Below are positions 6,924 to 14,266 of a stretch of 21,788 nt of DNA, piece by piece (the stretch's first letter is position 1; each line of letters opens with the position of its first letter). The DNA lies in NCBI GenBank assembly GCA_023381235.1, contig JAMCTV010000039.1, forward strand, positions 1 to 21,788. Direction: 5' to 3'. The notes beneath the pieces were generated by a model. It was not told where the DNA came from. It searched no databases and saw only the letters and a list, made by a program, of their open reading frames with translations. Made by a program: the position numbers and the translations under genes. The stretch comes from Gammaproteobacteria bacterium (GTDB lineage Bacteria > Pseudomonadota > Gammaproteobacteria > SURF-13).

Positions 6924-8127
6924 GCTGTTCCTTGAAGGTAAGAATAAATTCACGCAACCGTTTTGCCGCTTCAATGCACTCATCCAGACCGGGCACCAGC
7001 GCAATACGCACATAGCCCTCGCCGGGATTGCCGCCGTGCGCGCTGCGCGACAAATAACTGCCGGGCAATAGCGTCACGTTATAACGGGCGTATAACTCGC
7101 GCACAAAGGTTTGATCGTCCTGCGGCGTTTGCAGCCACAAATAAAATCCGCCCGCAGGGCGCACCACGCTGCTGACCGGCTTGAGTATCTCCAGCACCGC
7201 GTCAAATTTTTCCCGGTACAGCCTGCGATTGTCCTGCACGTGCCGCTCATCCTTCCACGCCGCAAGGCTCGCCATCTGCGTCGCGGGCGGCATGGCGCTG
7301 CCGTGATAGGTGCGGTACAAATGAAATTGACGGATCAACTCGGCGTCGCCCGCGACGAAGCCGGAGCGCAAGCCCGGCACGCTGGAGCGCTTGGATAAAC
7401 TGTGAAACACCAGGCAGCGCCGGTAATCGTCGCGCCCCATGCGCGCAGCGGCTTGCAGCAGCCCCGGCGCTGGATTGCCTTCATCCAGATACAACTCGGA
7501 ATAGCACTCGTCGGAGGCAATCACAAAGTCATATTGATCGGCCAGGCGGATAAGCTGTTGCAGCGCTTCAATGTCGAGCACCGCGCCGCACGGATTGCCC
7601 GGCGAGCAGATATAAATCAACTGGCAGCGTTGCCACACCGTGTCCGGCACGGCGGCGAAGTCCGGCAGAAATCCGTTGCGCGCGGTGGTATTGAGAAACC
7701 ATGGTGTAGCGCCCGAAAGCAACGCCGCGCCTTCGTAGATTTGATAAAACGGGTTGGGCATCAGCACCAGCGGCGCACTGCGCCGGTCTATGAGACACTG
7801 GGCGACAGCGAACAACGCCTCGCGCGTACCGTTCACCGGTAGAATATGGTTTTCGATGTCGAGGCTTGCGCGCGGCAGGTCAAAGCGCCGCGCAAGCCAC
7901 GCGCCGATGGCCTCGCGCAGCGCCGGTTCGCCGCGCGTGGTGGGATAGCGCGCCAGGCCGTTGAGATGGTCGCGCAACGCGCTGATGATAAACTCCGGCG
8001 TGGCATGTTGCGGCTCGCCGATGGAAAGATTAATCGGCTTGAGATGAGCAGGGGGCGTGACCCCGCTCTTGAGCTGGTTCAGCCGCTCAAACGGGTAAGG
8101 CTGCAGCGCGGCGAGATCGGGGTTCAT
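6898..8127 (-). CDS. dapC: Succinyldiaminopimelate transaminase
   Basis: This class I/II PLP aminotransferase converts N-succinyl-2-amino-6-ketopimelate to N-succinyl-LL-diaminopimelate, the step between DapD and DapE. The 409-residue product shows INLSIGEPQH, YPTTRGEPALREAI, VNGTREALF, SPGNPCG (Asn178), SDECYSELY (Asp206, Tyr209), the PLP lysine Lys246 in HSLSKRSSVPGLRSG, and the substrate carboxylate arginine Arg374 in YVRIALV. It is first in the operon dapC-dapD-yffB-dapE. The context makes DapC a better name than a generic aspartate or N-acetylornithine aminotransferase. The start at 8127 has only a weak upstream purine run (AAGAG). Confidence 0.94.
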   Translation of the reverse strand: MNPDLAALQPYPFERLNQLKSGVTPPAHLKPINLSIGEPQHATPEFIISALRDHLNGLARYPTTRGEPALREAIGAWLARRFDLPRASLDIENHILPVNGTREALFAVAQCLIDRRSAPLVLMPNPFYQIYEGAALLSGATPWFLNTTARNGFLPDFAAVPDTVWQRCQLIYICSPGNPCGAVLDIEALQQLIRLADQYDFVIASDECYSELYLDEGNPAPGLLQAAARMGRDDYRRCLVFHSLSKRSSVPGLRSGFVAGDAELIRQFHLYRTYHGSAMPPATQMASLAAWKDERHVQDNRRLYREKFDAVLEILKPVSSVVRPAGGFYLWLQTPQDDQTFVRELYARYNVTLLPGSYLSRSAHGGNPGEGYVRIALVPGLDECIEAAKRLREFILTFKEQHEKLAEHY

Positions 8128-8178
8128 GCTCTTATGCGGCTAGTCCAGGAATAACCATCTATTATAGAGCTTAATACC

Positions 8179-9066
8179 ATGCCCTCCAATGACTCACGAA
8201 GCAGCCTGCCGCTGCTTGCCCTGTTATTCGGCGCGACCCTGTGGGGCGTATTTTGGTATCCGCTGCGCCTGCTGGAGGAGCAAGGCCTGTCCGGGCTGTG
8301 GCTGGCGCTGATTACCAATGCCGTAGCCTGGTGCGTGGGCCTGCCGTGGCTGTGGCAGAGGCGCGCTGAACTCAAGCATCACCCCTGGCTGCTGCTCACG
8401 CTCGGCCTGGTTACGGGACTGTGCAATATCACCTTCGTGCTGGCAGTGATTGAAGGCAACGTCATGCGCGTGCTGCTGTTATTTTATCTATCGCCCTTGT
8501 GGGTCTCCCTGCTCGGCTGGGCCGTCTTGGGCGAGCGCTTGTCCACACGCGCCTGGGCATTGCTCGCAGCCGCCATGGCGGGCGCGCTCATCATGCTATG
8601 GGACGGCGCCGTGGGCACGTTCTGGCCGCACGGACGTGCGGATATTCTGGCGCTGTTGTCGGGTTTTACCTTTGCCCTGTCGAATGTGCTGATACGCAGG
8701 CTGCAAGATGTTTCGGTGCCTGTGAAAACCATCTCGGTGTGGGCCGGCGGTGTGCTGGTGGCGCTGCTGTGGCTGCTGTTCAGCGCACAACCCGCGCCAC
8801 AGGCATCCTCCGCGGCGCTGGTTTACGCCATCGCGCTCGGCGCGTTGGGTATCACCGCGATGACCCTGGCCGTGCAATACGGCGTAACCCGCATGCCGGT
8901 ACAGCGCTCGGCGGTGATTTTATTGTTTGAACTCGTCGCAGGTGCATTGTCAGCCGCGTGGCTGGCGGGCGAAACGGTGCAGACGCACGAATGGCTGGGC
9001 GGGGCATTGATCGTGCTGGCGGGTTATTTTTCTGCGCGATTTATGAAAGTGACTGAGCGGCAGTAA
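8179..9066 (+). CDS. EamA-family (drug/metabolite transporter) membrane protein
   Basis: The 295-residue protein is strongly hydrophobic with about ten membrane segments, arranged as two five-helix EamA repeats. It opens with LLALLFGATLWGVFWYPLR, typical of the first helix of the family. The first repeat ends near GALIMLWDG (about residue 140), and the second includes LSGFTFALSNVLIRRLQ and ELVAGALSAAWLAGE. Such transporters export amino acids or other metabolites; the substrate cannot be read from the sequence. The gene is divergent from dapC, with 51 bases between the starts, and there is no strong ribosome binding site. It converges on the toxin gene with 19 bases between the stops. Confidence 0.92.
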   Translation: MPSNDSRSSLPLLALLFGATLWGVFWYPLRLLEEQGLSGLWLALITNAVAWCVGLPWLWQRRAELKHHPWLLLTLGLVTGLCNITFVLAVIEGNVMRVLLLFYLSPLWVSLLGWAVLGERLSTRAWALLAAAMAGALIMLWDGAVGTFWPHGRADILALLSGFTFALSNVLIRRLQDVSVPVKTISVWAGGVLVALLWLLFSAQPAPQASSAALVYAIALGALGITAMTLAVQYGVTRMPVQRSAVILLFELVAGALSAAWLAGETVQTHEWLGGALIVLAGYFSARFMKVTERQ

Positions 9067-9085
9067 TTGTATTGGTTCGATGGAT

Positions 9086-9424
9086 TCAGGTTCCGATAAT
9101 TTCATTTAACCCGTCAATAATTTTTGCCATTTCCTCTGTCGGAATGCGCCCAGTTTTTTTTCCTATACGTTCCACTGACAGAGTGCGTATTTGGCTGATT
9201 TTTACCCAAGAGTGCTTGTTTGATTGCAGCGGCTTGATTTCATAAGTCAGCGGGAAACCCGCGCGCTGAGGCTGGCTGGTGATGGCCATGGCGATCACCG
9301 TCCCGGAGCGCTCATTGAAGATATCATGACTCAGTATAAGCACTGGGCGCACTCCGGCCTGCTCATGGCCGCGGACGGGATTGAGATCGGCCCAGCGAAT
9401 CTCGCCCCTCAATATTCCGGCCAT
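9086..9424 (-). CDS. PemK/MazF-family mRNA interferase toxin
   Basis: The 112-residue product has the PemK/MazF pattern: GEIRWADLNPVRGHEQAGVRP, then VLILSHDIFN and VIAMAITSQ. Arg26 (in VRPVLI) and Thr49 (in AITSQ) occupy the positions of the catalytic residues of MazF-type endoribonucleases. It is therefore probably an active sequence-specific RNase that stops growth when the antitoxin is lost. The start lies inside the antitoxin gene (16-base overlap), the usual antitoxin-first arrangement, and no separate promoter is evident. The target sequence is unknown. Confidence 0.92.
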   Translation of the reverse strand: MAGILRGEIRWADLNPVRGHEQAGVRPVLILSHDIFNERSGTVIAMAITSQPQRAGFPLTYEIKPLQSNKHSWVKISQIRTLSVERIGKKTGRIPTEEMAKIIDGLNEIIGT

Positions 9425-9651
9425 GCGCTGACATCCTCAGTCAAGCCCTCATCCGCCATGACTTTTTCAAAGGCGGGGTCCAATTTGGCGCACTCCGCCG
9501 CCAAGCGGCTGCCCTCAAGCCGCGCCAGCTTCTCTTCCACAGCCTCCTGTATGGCCCGGCTTCGGTTGGGAAATACATGGCGGGCGATCAAACGGTCAAC
9601 CCGATTCAAAACGTGCGGGTCGAGTGTAATAGCAATTTTGGCTCGGCTCAT
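9409..9651 (-). CDS. Ribbon-helix-helix antitoxin of the PemK/MazF toxin
   Basis: The 80-residue product begins with a ribbon-helix-helix DNA-binding domain (RAKIAITLDPHVLNRVDRLI, then NRSRAIQEAVEEKL, residues about 3-45). An acidic, probably flexible tail (DEGLTEDVSAWPEY) would wrap the toxin. This is CopG/ParD-like rather than the AbrB-like fold of classical MazE. AGGAG lies 7 bases before the ATG at 9651. A perfect 19-base palindrome lies just upstream over the probable promoter, which fits autoregulation. The toxin gene overlaps its 3' end. Confidence 0.9.
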   Translation of the reverse strand: MSRAKIAITLDPHVLNRVDRLIARHVFPNRSRAIQEAVEEKLARLEGSRLAAECAKLDPAFEKVMADEGLTEDVSAWPEY

Positions 9652-9665
9652 GGGGTGTCTCCTGA

Positions 9666-9684
9666 GTATGATACTATATCATAC
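9666..9684 (-). promoter_or_regulatory. Palindromic operator over the toxin-antitoxin promoter
   Basis: GTATGATA (9666-9673), a 3-base centre and TATCATAC (9677-9684) form a perfect inverted repeat 15 bases upstream of the antitoxin start. On the - strand it contains an extended -10 (TGA then TATAGT, 9678-9673), with TTGCAA at 9699-9694 as a possible -35 after a short 15-base spacer. A ribbon-helix-helix dimer bound here would block RNA polymerase. Confidence 0.72.
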
Positions 9685-9711
9685 CTCGTGGTATTGCAAG
9701 AAGTACGCTTT

Positions 9712-9728
9712 CCAAGCCGATAGCTTGG
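9712..9728. repeat. Short inverted repeat CCAAGC/GCTTGG
   Basis: CCAAGC (9712-9717) and GCTTGG (9723-9728) flank a 5-base loop. It lies between the end of the unknown membrane gene and the toxin-antitoxin promoter and could act as a weak boundary structure. There is no U-tract on either side. Confidence 0.4.
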
Positions 9729-9747
9729 GTGCGGTGCAGTATCATTC

Positions 9748-9778
9748 GATGGGTTACGCTTACGCTCCACCCATCCTA
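9748..9778 (-). repeat. Dispersed GATGGGT palindromic repeat
   Basis: GATGGGT (9748-9754) and ACCCATC (9769-9775) form a perfect 7-base inverted repeat around TACGCTTACGCTCC. On the - strand it reads TAGGATGGGTGGAGCGTAAG and continues to AACCCATC. From general knowledge, this resembles a short repeat scattered through many proteobacterial and cyanobacterial genomes. The stop codon (TAG, 9778-9776) of the upstream-reading gene is formed at its edge. Only one copy is present here. Confidence 0.7.
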
Positions 9779-10618
9779 CGCTTGCTGCACTGTGGATTGC
9801 TTGGCCTTAAGTTCCTCGGACAATCTGACAATTTCAGCGGCGCGTTCAACGCTGGCGCGGTCTGCTTCTTCCCCTGCAAGCATCGTTCGCAGAGCGGCGA
9901 GCAAGGACTCCTCAAGCTCTTCCAGAAGATAGTGATACCCGGCATCACCATACTTGTCGATATAGCCTGCTTGGTGCGGCAATGCAGCCTTTACCAACTT
10001 GGCGACTGCATCTTTGTCGAAAAGGTCCTTGGCCCCAATTCCAGACTTGATTATGTGTAGCCTCATCACCGCGTGCATTGCAATGGCACTGTATGCGGAA
10101 TACAGAGCCCATGCCATAGCGGAGACAAAGGGGCGAGCCTTTGCGGCGCCAGTTACATCGACCTTAGTAATATCGATTGCCCCGCCCATAATGGTGAACA
10201 TTTTCCGAAACTCTGCGTTTCTAGCCGCTTCTTCGGCCACGGCTTCGAATTTCATGACGGCCATGAAGGCGGAGATGCCTTTTGCACTAGCGAGTGCAGT
10301 AACCGCTGACCACAATTGATCTACAGCTTCAAGTCTCCTTTTATCCACCGCCATTTGCCGGCTCGCCATTGCCGTCATCGCTCCTCCACGGAGCGCTGCG
10401 ATCTCACTTTCCTTCAAACGCAAATCCGCCTTTAGCAATTCATCTTTCTCACGAAACTCCGCGCGAACCGCTTCGAGTTTTGTGTTGAACTCGTGCTCAA
10501 CACTTTTCGCAAGGCGCGTGACTATCAGTTTGCGACCCAGCCACAGAGCAAACGCGAGCAAGCCCGTAGTTATTAGTGATGGAATCCAGACATTTATGGT
10601 CGCCGTGCAGCCTAACAA
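9776..10618 (-). CDS. Membrane-anchored coiled-coil protein of unknown function
   Basis: I do not recognise a named family. The 280 residues begin with one membrane segment (about 9-32, NVWIPSLITTGLLAFALWLG), followed by a charged region likely to form a coiled coil (about 38-80, EHEFNTKLEAVRAEFREKDE). The rest is a mostly helical, probably cytoplasmic domain with RRLEAVDQLWSAVTALA near residue 95-110 and an acidic C-terminal third (YHYLLEELEESLLAALR). I have an impression of similar uncharacterised accessory proteins in other proteobacteria. The only start before the membrane segment is TTG (10618), without a ribosome binding site; an in-frame stop lies just upstream. Its DNA looks poorer in GC than its core neighbours, suggesting horizontal acquisition. 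Confidence is in the gene being real, not in a role. Confidence 0.75.
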   Translation of the reverse strand: MLGCTATINVWIPSLITTGLLAFALWLGRKLIVTRLAKSVEHEFNTKLEAVRAEFREKDELLKADLRLKESEIAALRGGAMTAMASRQMAVDKRRLEAVDQLWSAVTALASAKGISAFMAVMKFEAVAEEAARNAEFRKMFTIMGGAIDITKVDVTGAAKARPFVSAMAWALYSAYSAIAMHAVMRLHIIKSGIGAKDLFDKDAVAKLVKAALPHQAGYIDKYGDAGYHYLLEELEESLLAALRTMLAGEEADRASVERAAEIVRLSEELKAKQSTVQQA

Positions 10619-10634
10619 GAAATATGCGTCTTAC

Positions 10635-10658
10635 AATGATGTATAGTTTTGCATCATT
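10635..10658. repeat. Inverted repeat AATGATG/CATCATT between glnD and the unknown gene
   Basis: AATGATG (10635-10641) and CATCATT (10652-10658) flank a 10-base AT-rich spacer in the short interval between the glnD stop and the TTG start at 10618. It could be an operator for the unknown gene or a weak structure at the end of glnD. It lacks a U-tract. Confidence 0.4.
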
Positions 10659-10669
10659 ATTCAAGCCGG

Positions 10670-13315
10670 TCACTTTATTTCAAGAAAATGCAAGAGGGCC
10701 GTCTGTAGTTGCGTTTGCCGATCGTTATCCAGCGGCTGGTTATCACGATTGGTGATGTAAAAAATATCTTCCGCGCGCGCGCCCAGGGTGGCGATTTTGG
10801 CGTTTTGCAGGCGGATGCCGCATTCCATGAAGGCCTTGCCGACCTTGGCGAGGAGGCCGGGGCGGTCGGCGGTGATGACTTCCATGACGGTGCGTTGGTT
10901 GCGCGCGTCTTGATCGAAGGTGATTTGGGTGGGGATGGGGAAGTGCTTGAGTTGGCGGCGGGTGCGCCGGGTGGCGGGTGCGCCGGGTGCGGCAGGTTGG
11001 AGTAATTGTTGTTTGAGCGCCGTGATGATTTCCCCGGTGCGCGCTGCGCTTTCAATGGCTGCGCCGGACTCTTCGAGCACAATGAAGGTGTTGAGGGTGT
11101 GGCCGTTGCGGGTGGTGGCGATACGCGCGTCGTGCACGTTGAGCCCCAATTGATCGAGCGCGCCGGTGATGGTGGCGAACAGATAATCCCTGTCCGGGGT
11201 GTAAATAAACAGTTCGCTGCCTCCTGAGCTGCGCTGGCGCATGAGGGTGAGCGGCTTGTCTGCTGGCGCGGCCAAGATGGATTGCGTGTGCCAGGCAATT
11301 TCATCCGCCGAATAACGCAGGAAATAATCCTCGCCTGCGTCGAGCCACAAGGCTTGCAGCGCCGCTTCATCCACGCCGTGCTGTGCAAGCAGTTGGCGCG
11401 CCTCGCGTTTTGTTTCCTCAATGCGTTCAGCTTGTGCGAGCGGATTTTCCAGCCCGCGCGCCAGCGCGCGGCGTGTAGCAAGGTACAGCTCGGTGAGCAG
11501 CGCGCCTTTCCAGCCGGTCCACAGGCCGGGATTGGTGGCGCGGATGTCGGCTGCGGTGAGCAGATATAGGTAATCCAGCCGCGTGCTATCACCGATTCTG
11601 GCGGCGAAGGCGTTGATGACTTGCGGGTCGCTGATGTCTTCGCGTTGCGCGGTGCGCGATAAAATCAAATGGTGCTTGACCAGCCACGCCACCATGTGCG
11701 CGTCGTAGGCGCTGAGGCCGTGGCGCAGGCAGAATTGCGTGGCGTCTTCCGCGCCCAGCTCGGAGTGGTCGCCGCCGCGCCCCTTGGCGATGTCGTGGAA
11801 CAGCCCGGCGAGGTAGAGCAGTTCTGGTTTCGGCAACTGCTGGAAGATTTCGCTGCACAGCGGAAGTTCGTGCGCGAATTCCGGCAGGGCAAAGCGACGC
11901 AGGTTGCGCACCAGAAACAGCGTGTGCTCGTCCACGGTGTAGACATGAAATAAATCATGCTGCATCTGGCCTTCGATGCGGCCGAATTCCGGGATATAAG
12001 CGCCCAGCACGCCGTAACGGTGCATGCGGCGCAATTCGTGCGCGATGCCGCGCTTCTCGCGCAATAATTCCATGAATAGGGTGCGGCAGCGCAGGTCGGC
12101 GCGGAAGGCGTCGTCTATCAGATAACGGTGGTCGCGGATCAGGCGTATGGTGGCGGCGTGCACGCCCTTGAGATGGGGACGTTGCGCGAGCAGCAGGAAG
12201 ATTTCCAGCAGCGCGAACGGATAGTGTTTGAAAACGCCGGGATGGGCGACCTCGATCACATCATTCCGGACTTGAAAACGCTTGTTGAGCGGGACAATCT
12301 CCGTATCTTCTCTGGCGTAGAGGATGGTTTCCTGAAACAGTTGCAGCAGCATTTCATTCAGGCGGCCCAGTTCCATCACGATGCGGTAGTAGCGCTGCAT
12401 AAACTGCTCAACCGCCAATTGATGCGGCGTATCGCGGTAGCCGAATTGCGCGGCGAGGGCGCGTTGATAATCGAACAGCAGGCGATCCTCGCGCCGCCCG
12501 GCGCAGAGATGCAGGGCGTAGCGGATGCGCCACAGAAAACTCCTGCCTTCGTCCAGCAGACGCAGTTCGTTTGCGGTAAGAAAGCCGTGCGCCGCCAGGT
12601 CGTGCAGGTGCGCGCTGCCGAAATGGCGCAGCGCGACCCATGTGATGGTCTGGATGTCGCGCAGGCCGCCAGGCCCGTCCTTGATGTTGGGCTCCAGGTT
12701 GTAGGCGGTGTCGTGATATTTGTGGTGTCGCCGCGCCTGTTCTTCCCACTTGGCCTTGAAGAATTCGTCTGCCGGCCACAAGTGCTCCGGCGCGAGCGCG
12801 GCGCGCATCGCCTCGAGCAGCGGCGCCGAACCCTCGACCAGGCGCGCCTCCAGAAGATTGGTAAGGATGGTGATGTCGTGCGCAGCAACCTCGGTGCATT
12901 GCGCCACAGTGCGTACACTGTGCCCGACGTGCAGGCCGATGTCCCACAGGAAATGGACGAAACGCTCGATAGCCTGTGTTTCAGTGCTGTCTTCGGCAGT
13001 CAGAATCAGCAAATCTATATCCGAACCCGGATGCAGTTCCGCGCGCCCGTAACCGCCTACCGCGACCAGCGCGGCCTGCGCCGGGGGTGAGTGCAGGCGC
13101 CAGGCGCGGGTGAGCAGTTCATCGAGCAGCGCGGCGCGCTGACGCAGCAATTCTTCCACCGGCGCGCCGGAAAGGAAACGCTGGCGCTGCGCCTCGTGCG
13201 CCTCTTGCAGCGCGCTGCGGAACGCAGGCAATGGCGCTGCGCCGCCGCGCAGTGTGTCGTCCAGTTTGCTCAGATCAAGCTGTAACGAGTCGCGCTGCGC
13301 GGCTGCGGGGAGCAT
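10670..13315 (-). CDS. glnD: Bifunctional [protein-PII] uridylyltransferase / uridylyl-removing enzyme
   Basis: GlnD senses glutamine and adds UMP to, or removes it from, PII proteins, setting glutamine synthetase activity and nitrogen-regulated transcription. The 881 residues (890 in E. coli) keep all domains: nucleotidyltransferase with GGYGRAELHPGSDIDLL (87-103, metal ligands Asp99 and Asp101), a central GlnD PII-UTase helical region (YNLEPNIKDGPGGLRDIQTI), the HD hydrolase domain with LFHDIAKGRGGDHSELG (His507-Asp508), and two C-terminal ACT domains (about 701-770 and 808-881) for glutamine binding. It starts 5 bases after the map stop, so the two are co-transcribed. Its PII substrate is not encoded in this window. 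Confidence 0.98.
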   Translation of the reverse strand: MLPAAAQRDSLQLDLSKLDDTLRGGAAPLPAFRSALQEAHEAQRQRFLSGAPVEELLRQRAALLDELLTRAWRLHSPPAQAALVAVGGYGRAELHPGSDIDLLILTAEDSTETQAIERFVHFLWDIGLHVGHSVRTVAQCTEVAAHDITILTNLLEARLVEGSAPLLEAMRAALAPEHLWPADEFFKAKWEEQARRHHKYHDTAYNLEPNIKDGPGGLRDIQTITWVALRHFGSAHLHDLAAHGFLTANELRLLDEGRSFLWRIRYALHLCAGRREDRLLFDYQRALAAQFGYRDTPHQLAVEQFMQRYYRIVMELGRLNEMLLQLFQETILYAREDTEIVPLNKRFQVRNDVIEVAHPGVFKHYPFALLEIFLLLAQRPHLKGVHAATIRLIRDHRYLIDDAFRADLRCRTLFMELLREKRGIAHELRRMHRYGVLGAYIPEFGRIEGQMQHDLFHVYTVDEHTLFLVRNLRRFALPEFAHELPLCSEIFQQLPKPELLYLAGLFHDIAKGRGGDHSELGAEDATQFCLRHGLSAYDAHMVAWLVKHHLILSRTAQREDISDPQVINAFAARIGDSTRLDYLYLLTAADIRATNPGLWTGWKGALLTELYLATRRALARGLENPLAQAERIEETKREARQLLAQHGVDEAALQALWLDAGEDYFLRYSADEIAWHTQSILAAPADKPLTLMRQRSSGGSELFIYTPDRDYLFATITGALDQLGLNVHDARIATTRNGHTLNTFIVLEESGAAIESAARTGEIITALKQQLLQPAAPGAPATRRTRRQLKHFPIPTQITFDQDARNQRTVMEVITADRPGLLAKVGKAFMECGIRLQNAKIATLGARAEDIFYITNRDNQPLDNDRQTQLQTALLHFLEIK

Positions 13316-13320
13316 GGAGC

Positions 13321-14088
13321 TTATATGTCGTCGCCCGGCCTTAAGGTGAGCACCTCAAAGCCGGTTTCAGCGACCAGCACGGTGTGTTCCCATTGCGCGG
13401 ACAGGCTGTGATCCTTGGTGACTACGGTCCATTGGTCGGGTAAAAGTTTTACCTGGCGCTTGCCCGCGTTAATCATGGGCTCGATGGTGAAGGTCATGCC
13501 GGGCTGCAGCGCCATGCCGGTGCCGGGCTGGCCGTAGTGCAGCACCTGCGGGTCTTCGTGGAACACGCGACCGATGCCGTGGCCGCAGTATTCGCGCACC
13601 ACCGAGCAGTTGTTCGCCTCGGCGTGTTTCTGAATCGCGTGGCCGATGTCGCCCAGGCGCACGCCGGGCTTCACCATTTCTATGCCGAGACGCATGCACT
13701 CGTAGCTGGTTTGCGTGACGCGTTTGGCGATGAGCGAGGGCTCACCCACGAAAAACATCTTGCTGGTGTCGCCGTGATAGCCGTCCTTGATGACCGTCAC
13801 GTCTATGTTGACGATGTCACCCTCTTTCAGCGCGCGTTCGCCGGGGATGCCATGACACACCTGGTGATTCACTGAGGTGCAGATGGACTTGGGGTAGCCG
13901 CGGTAATTGAGCGGGGCGGGGACGGCCTGTTGCACGTTGACGATATAGTCATGGCACAACCGGTCCAGCTCGCCGGTGGTGACGCCGGGTTGGACGTGGG
14001 GTCGGATCATGTGCAGCACGTCGGCCGCGAGGCGGCCCGCGACGTGCATCTTGGCGACTTCTTCGGCGGTTTTGATCGTGACGCTCAT
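13321..14088 (-). CDS. map: Methionine aminopeptidase, type I
   Basis: The enzyme removes the initiator methionine from nascent proteins. The 255 residues hold the full type I metal and catalytic set: His79 (CHGIPG), Asp96 (NIDVTV), Asp107 (HGDTSKMF), His170 (CGHGIG), Glu203 (FTIEPM) and Glu234 (QWEHTVLV), at almost the same positions as E. coli MetAP. N-terminal residues IKTAEEVAKMHVAGRLAADV match the family start, so the ATG at 14088 is secure although no clear ribosome binding site precedes it. The gene is divergent from rpsB, as in E. coli, and is followed by glnD. Confidence 0.98.
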   Translation of the reverse strand: MSVTIKTAEEVAKMHVAGRLAADVLHMIRPHVQPGVTTGELDRLCHDYIVNVQQAVPAPLNYRGYPKSICTSVNHQVCHGIPGERALKEGDIVNIDVTVIKDGYHGDTSKMFFVGEPSLIAKRVTQTSYECMRLGIEMVKPGVRLGDIGHAIQKHAEANNCSVVREYCGHGIGRVFHEDPQVLHYGQPGTGMALQPGMTFTIEPMINAGKRQVKLLPDQWTVVTKDHSLSAQWEHTVLVAETGFEVLTLRPGDDI

Positions 14089-14095
14089 ACTGTAA

Positions 14096-14125
14096 TTGCT
14101 GGCCGGAGGGGTTATACCGTATAAT
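14096..14125 (+). promoter_or_regulatory. Housekeeping promoter of rpsB-tsf
   Basis: TTGCTG (14096-14101) and a perfect TATAAT (14120-14125) are separated by 18 bases, about 140 bases before rpsB. Transcription would begin near 14132, just at the first hairpin of the leader. This is a sigma-70 type promoter, suited to a highly expressed ribosomal protein gene. Confidence 0.7.
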
Positions 14126-14131
14126 GGGCGT

Positions 14132-14255
14132 TGCCCGGCGTGATGTTACGCCAGGGCAAAATACACACATGCGTCCCCACACCGTAGCGGGGTGCCGCCC
14201 GGCCTGAAGCCGGGGGTTCGCTGCGGCAGGCGCATGGAGGACTAACCCACACGAG
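14132..14255 (+). ncRNA. Structured rpsB 5' leader, probable S2 autoregulatory element
   Basis: The leader folds on inspection. One hairpin pairs GCCC-GGCGT (14133-14141) with ACGCC-A-GGGC (14148-14157). A three-way junction is closed by ATGCG/CGCAT (14169-14173, 14231-14235). It holds a CCCC/GGGG hairpin (14175-14178, 14189-14192) and a longer arm, TGCCGC with GCGGCA (14193-14198, 14223-14228), topped by CCGGC/GCCGG around CTGAA. In E. coli, S2 represses rpsB-tsf through a conserved leader structure. This element sits in the same place, but I cannot align it to a covariance model here. Confidence 0.6.
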
Positions 14256-14266
14256 GAGTATACAAC

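Noticed and set aside
10604..10620. GCCTAACAA as an integron attC-like core
   Set aside because: No partner GTTRRRY site with the needed arms lies within 150 bases, and no integrase is present. A 7-base match is expected by chance.
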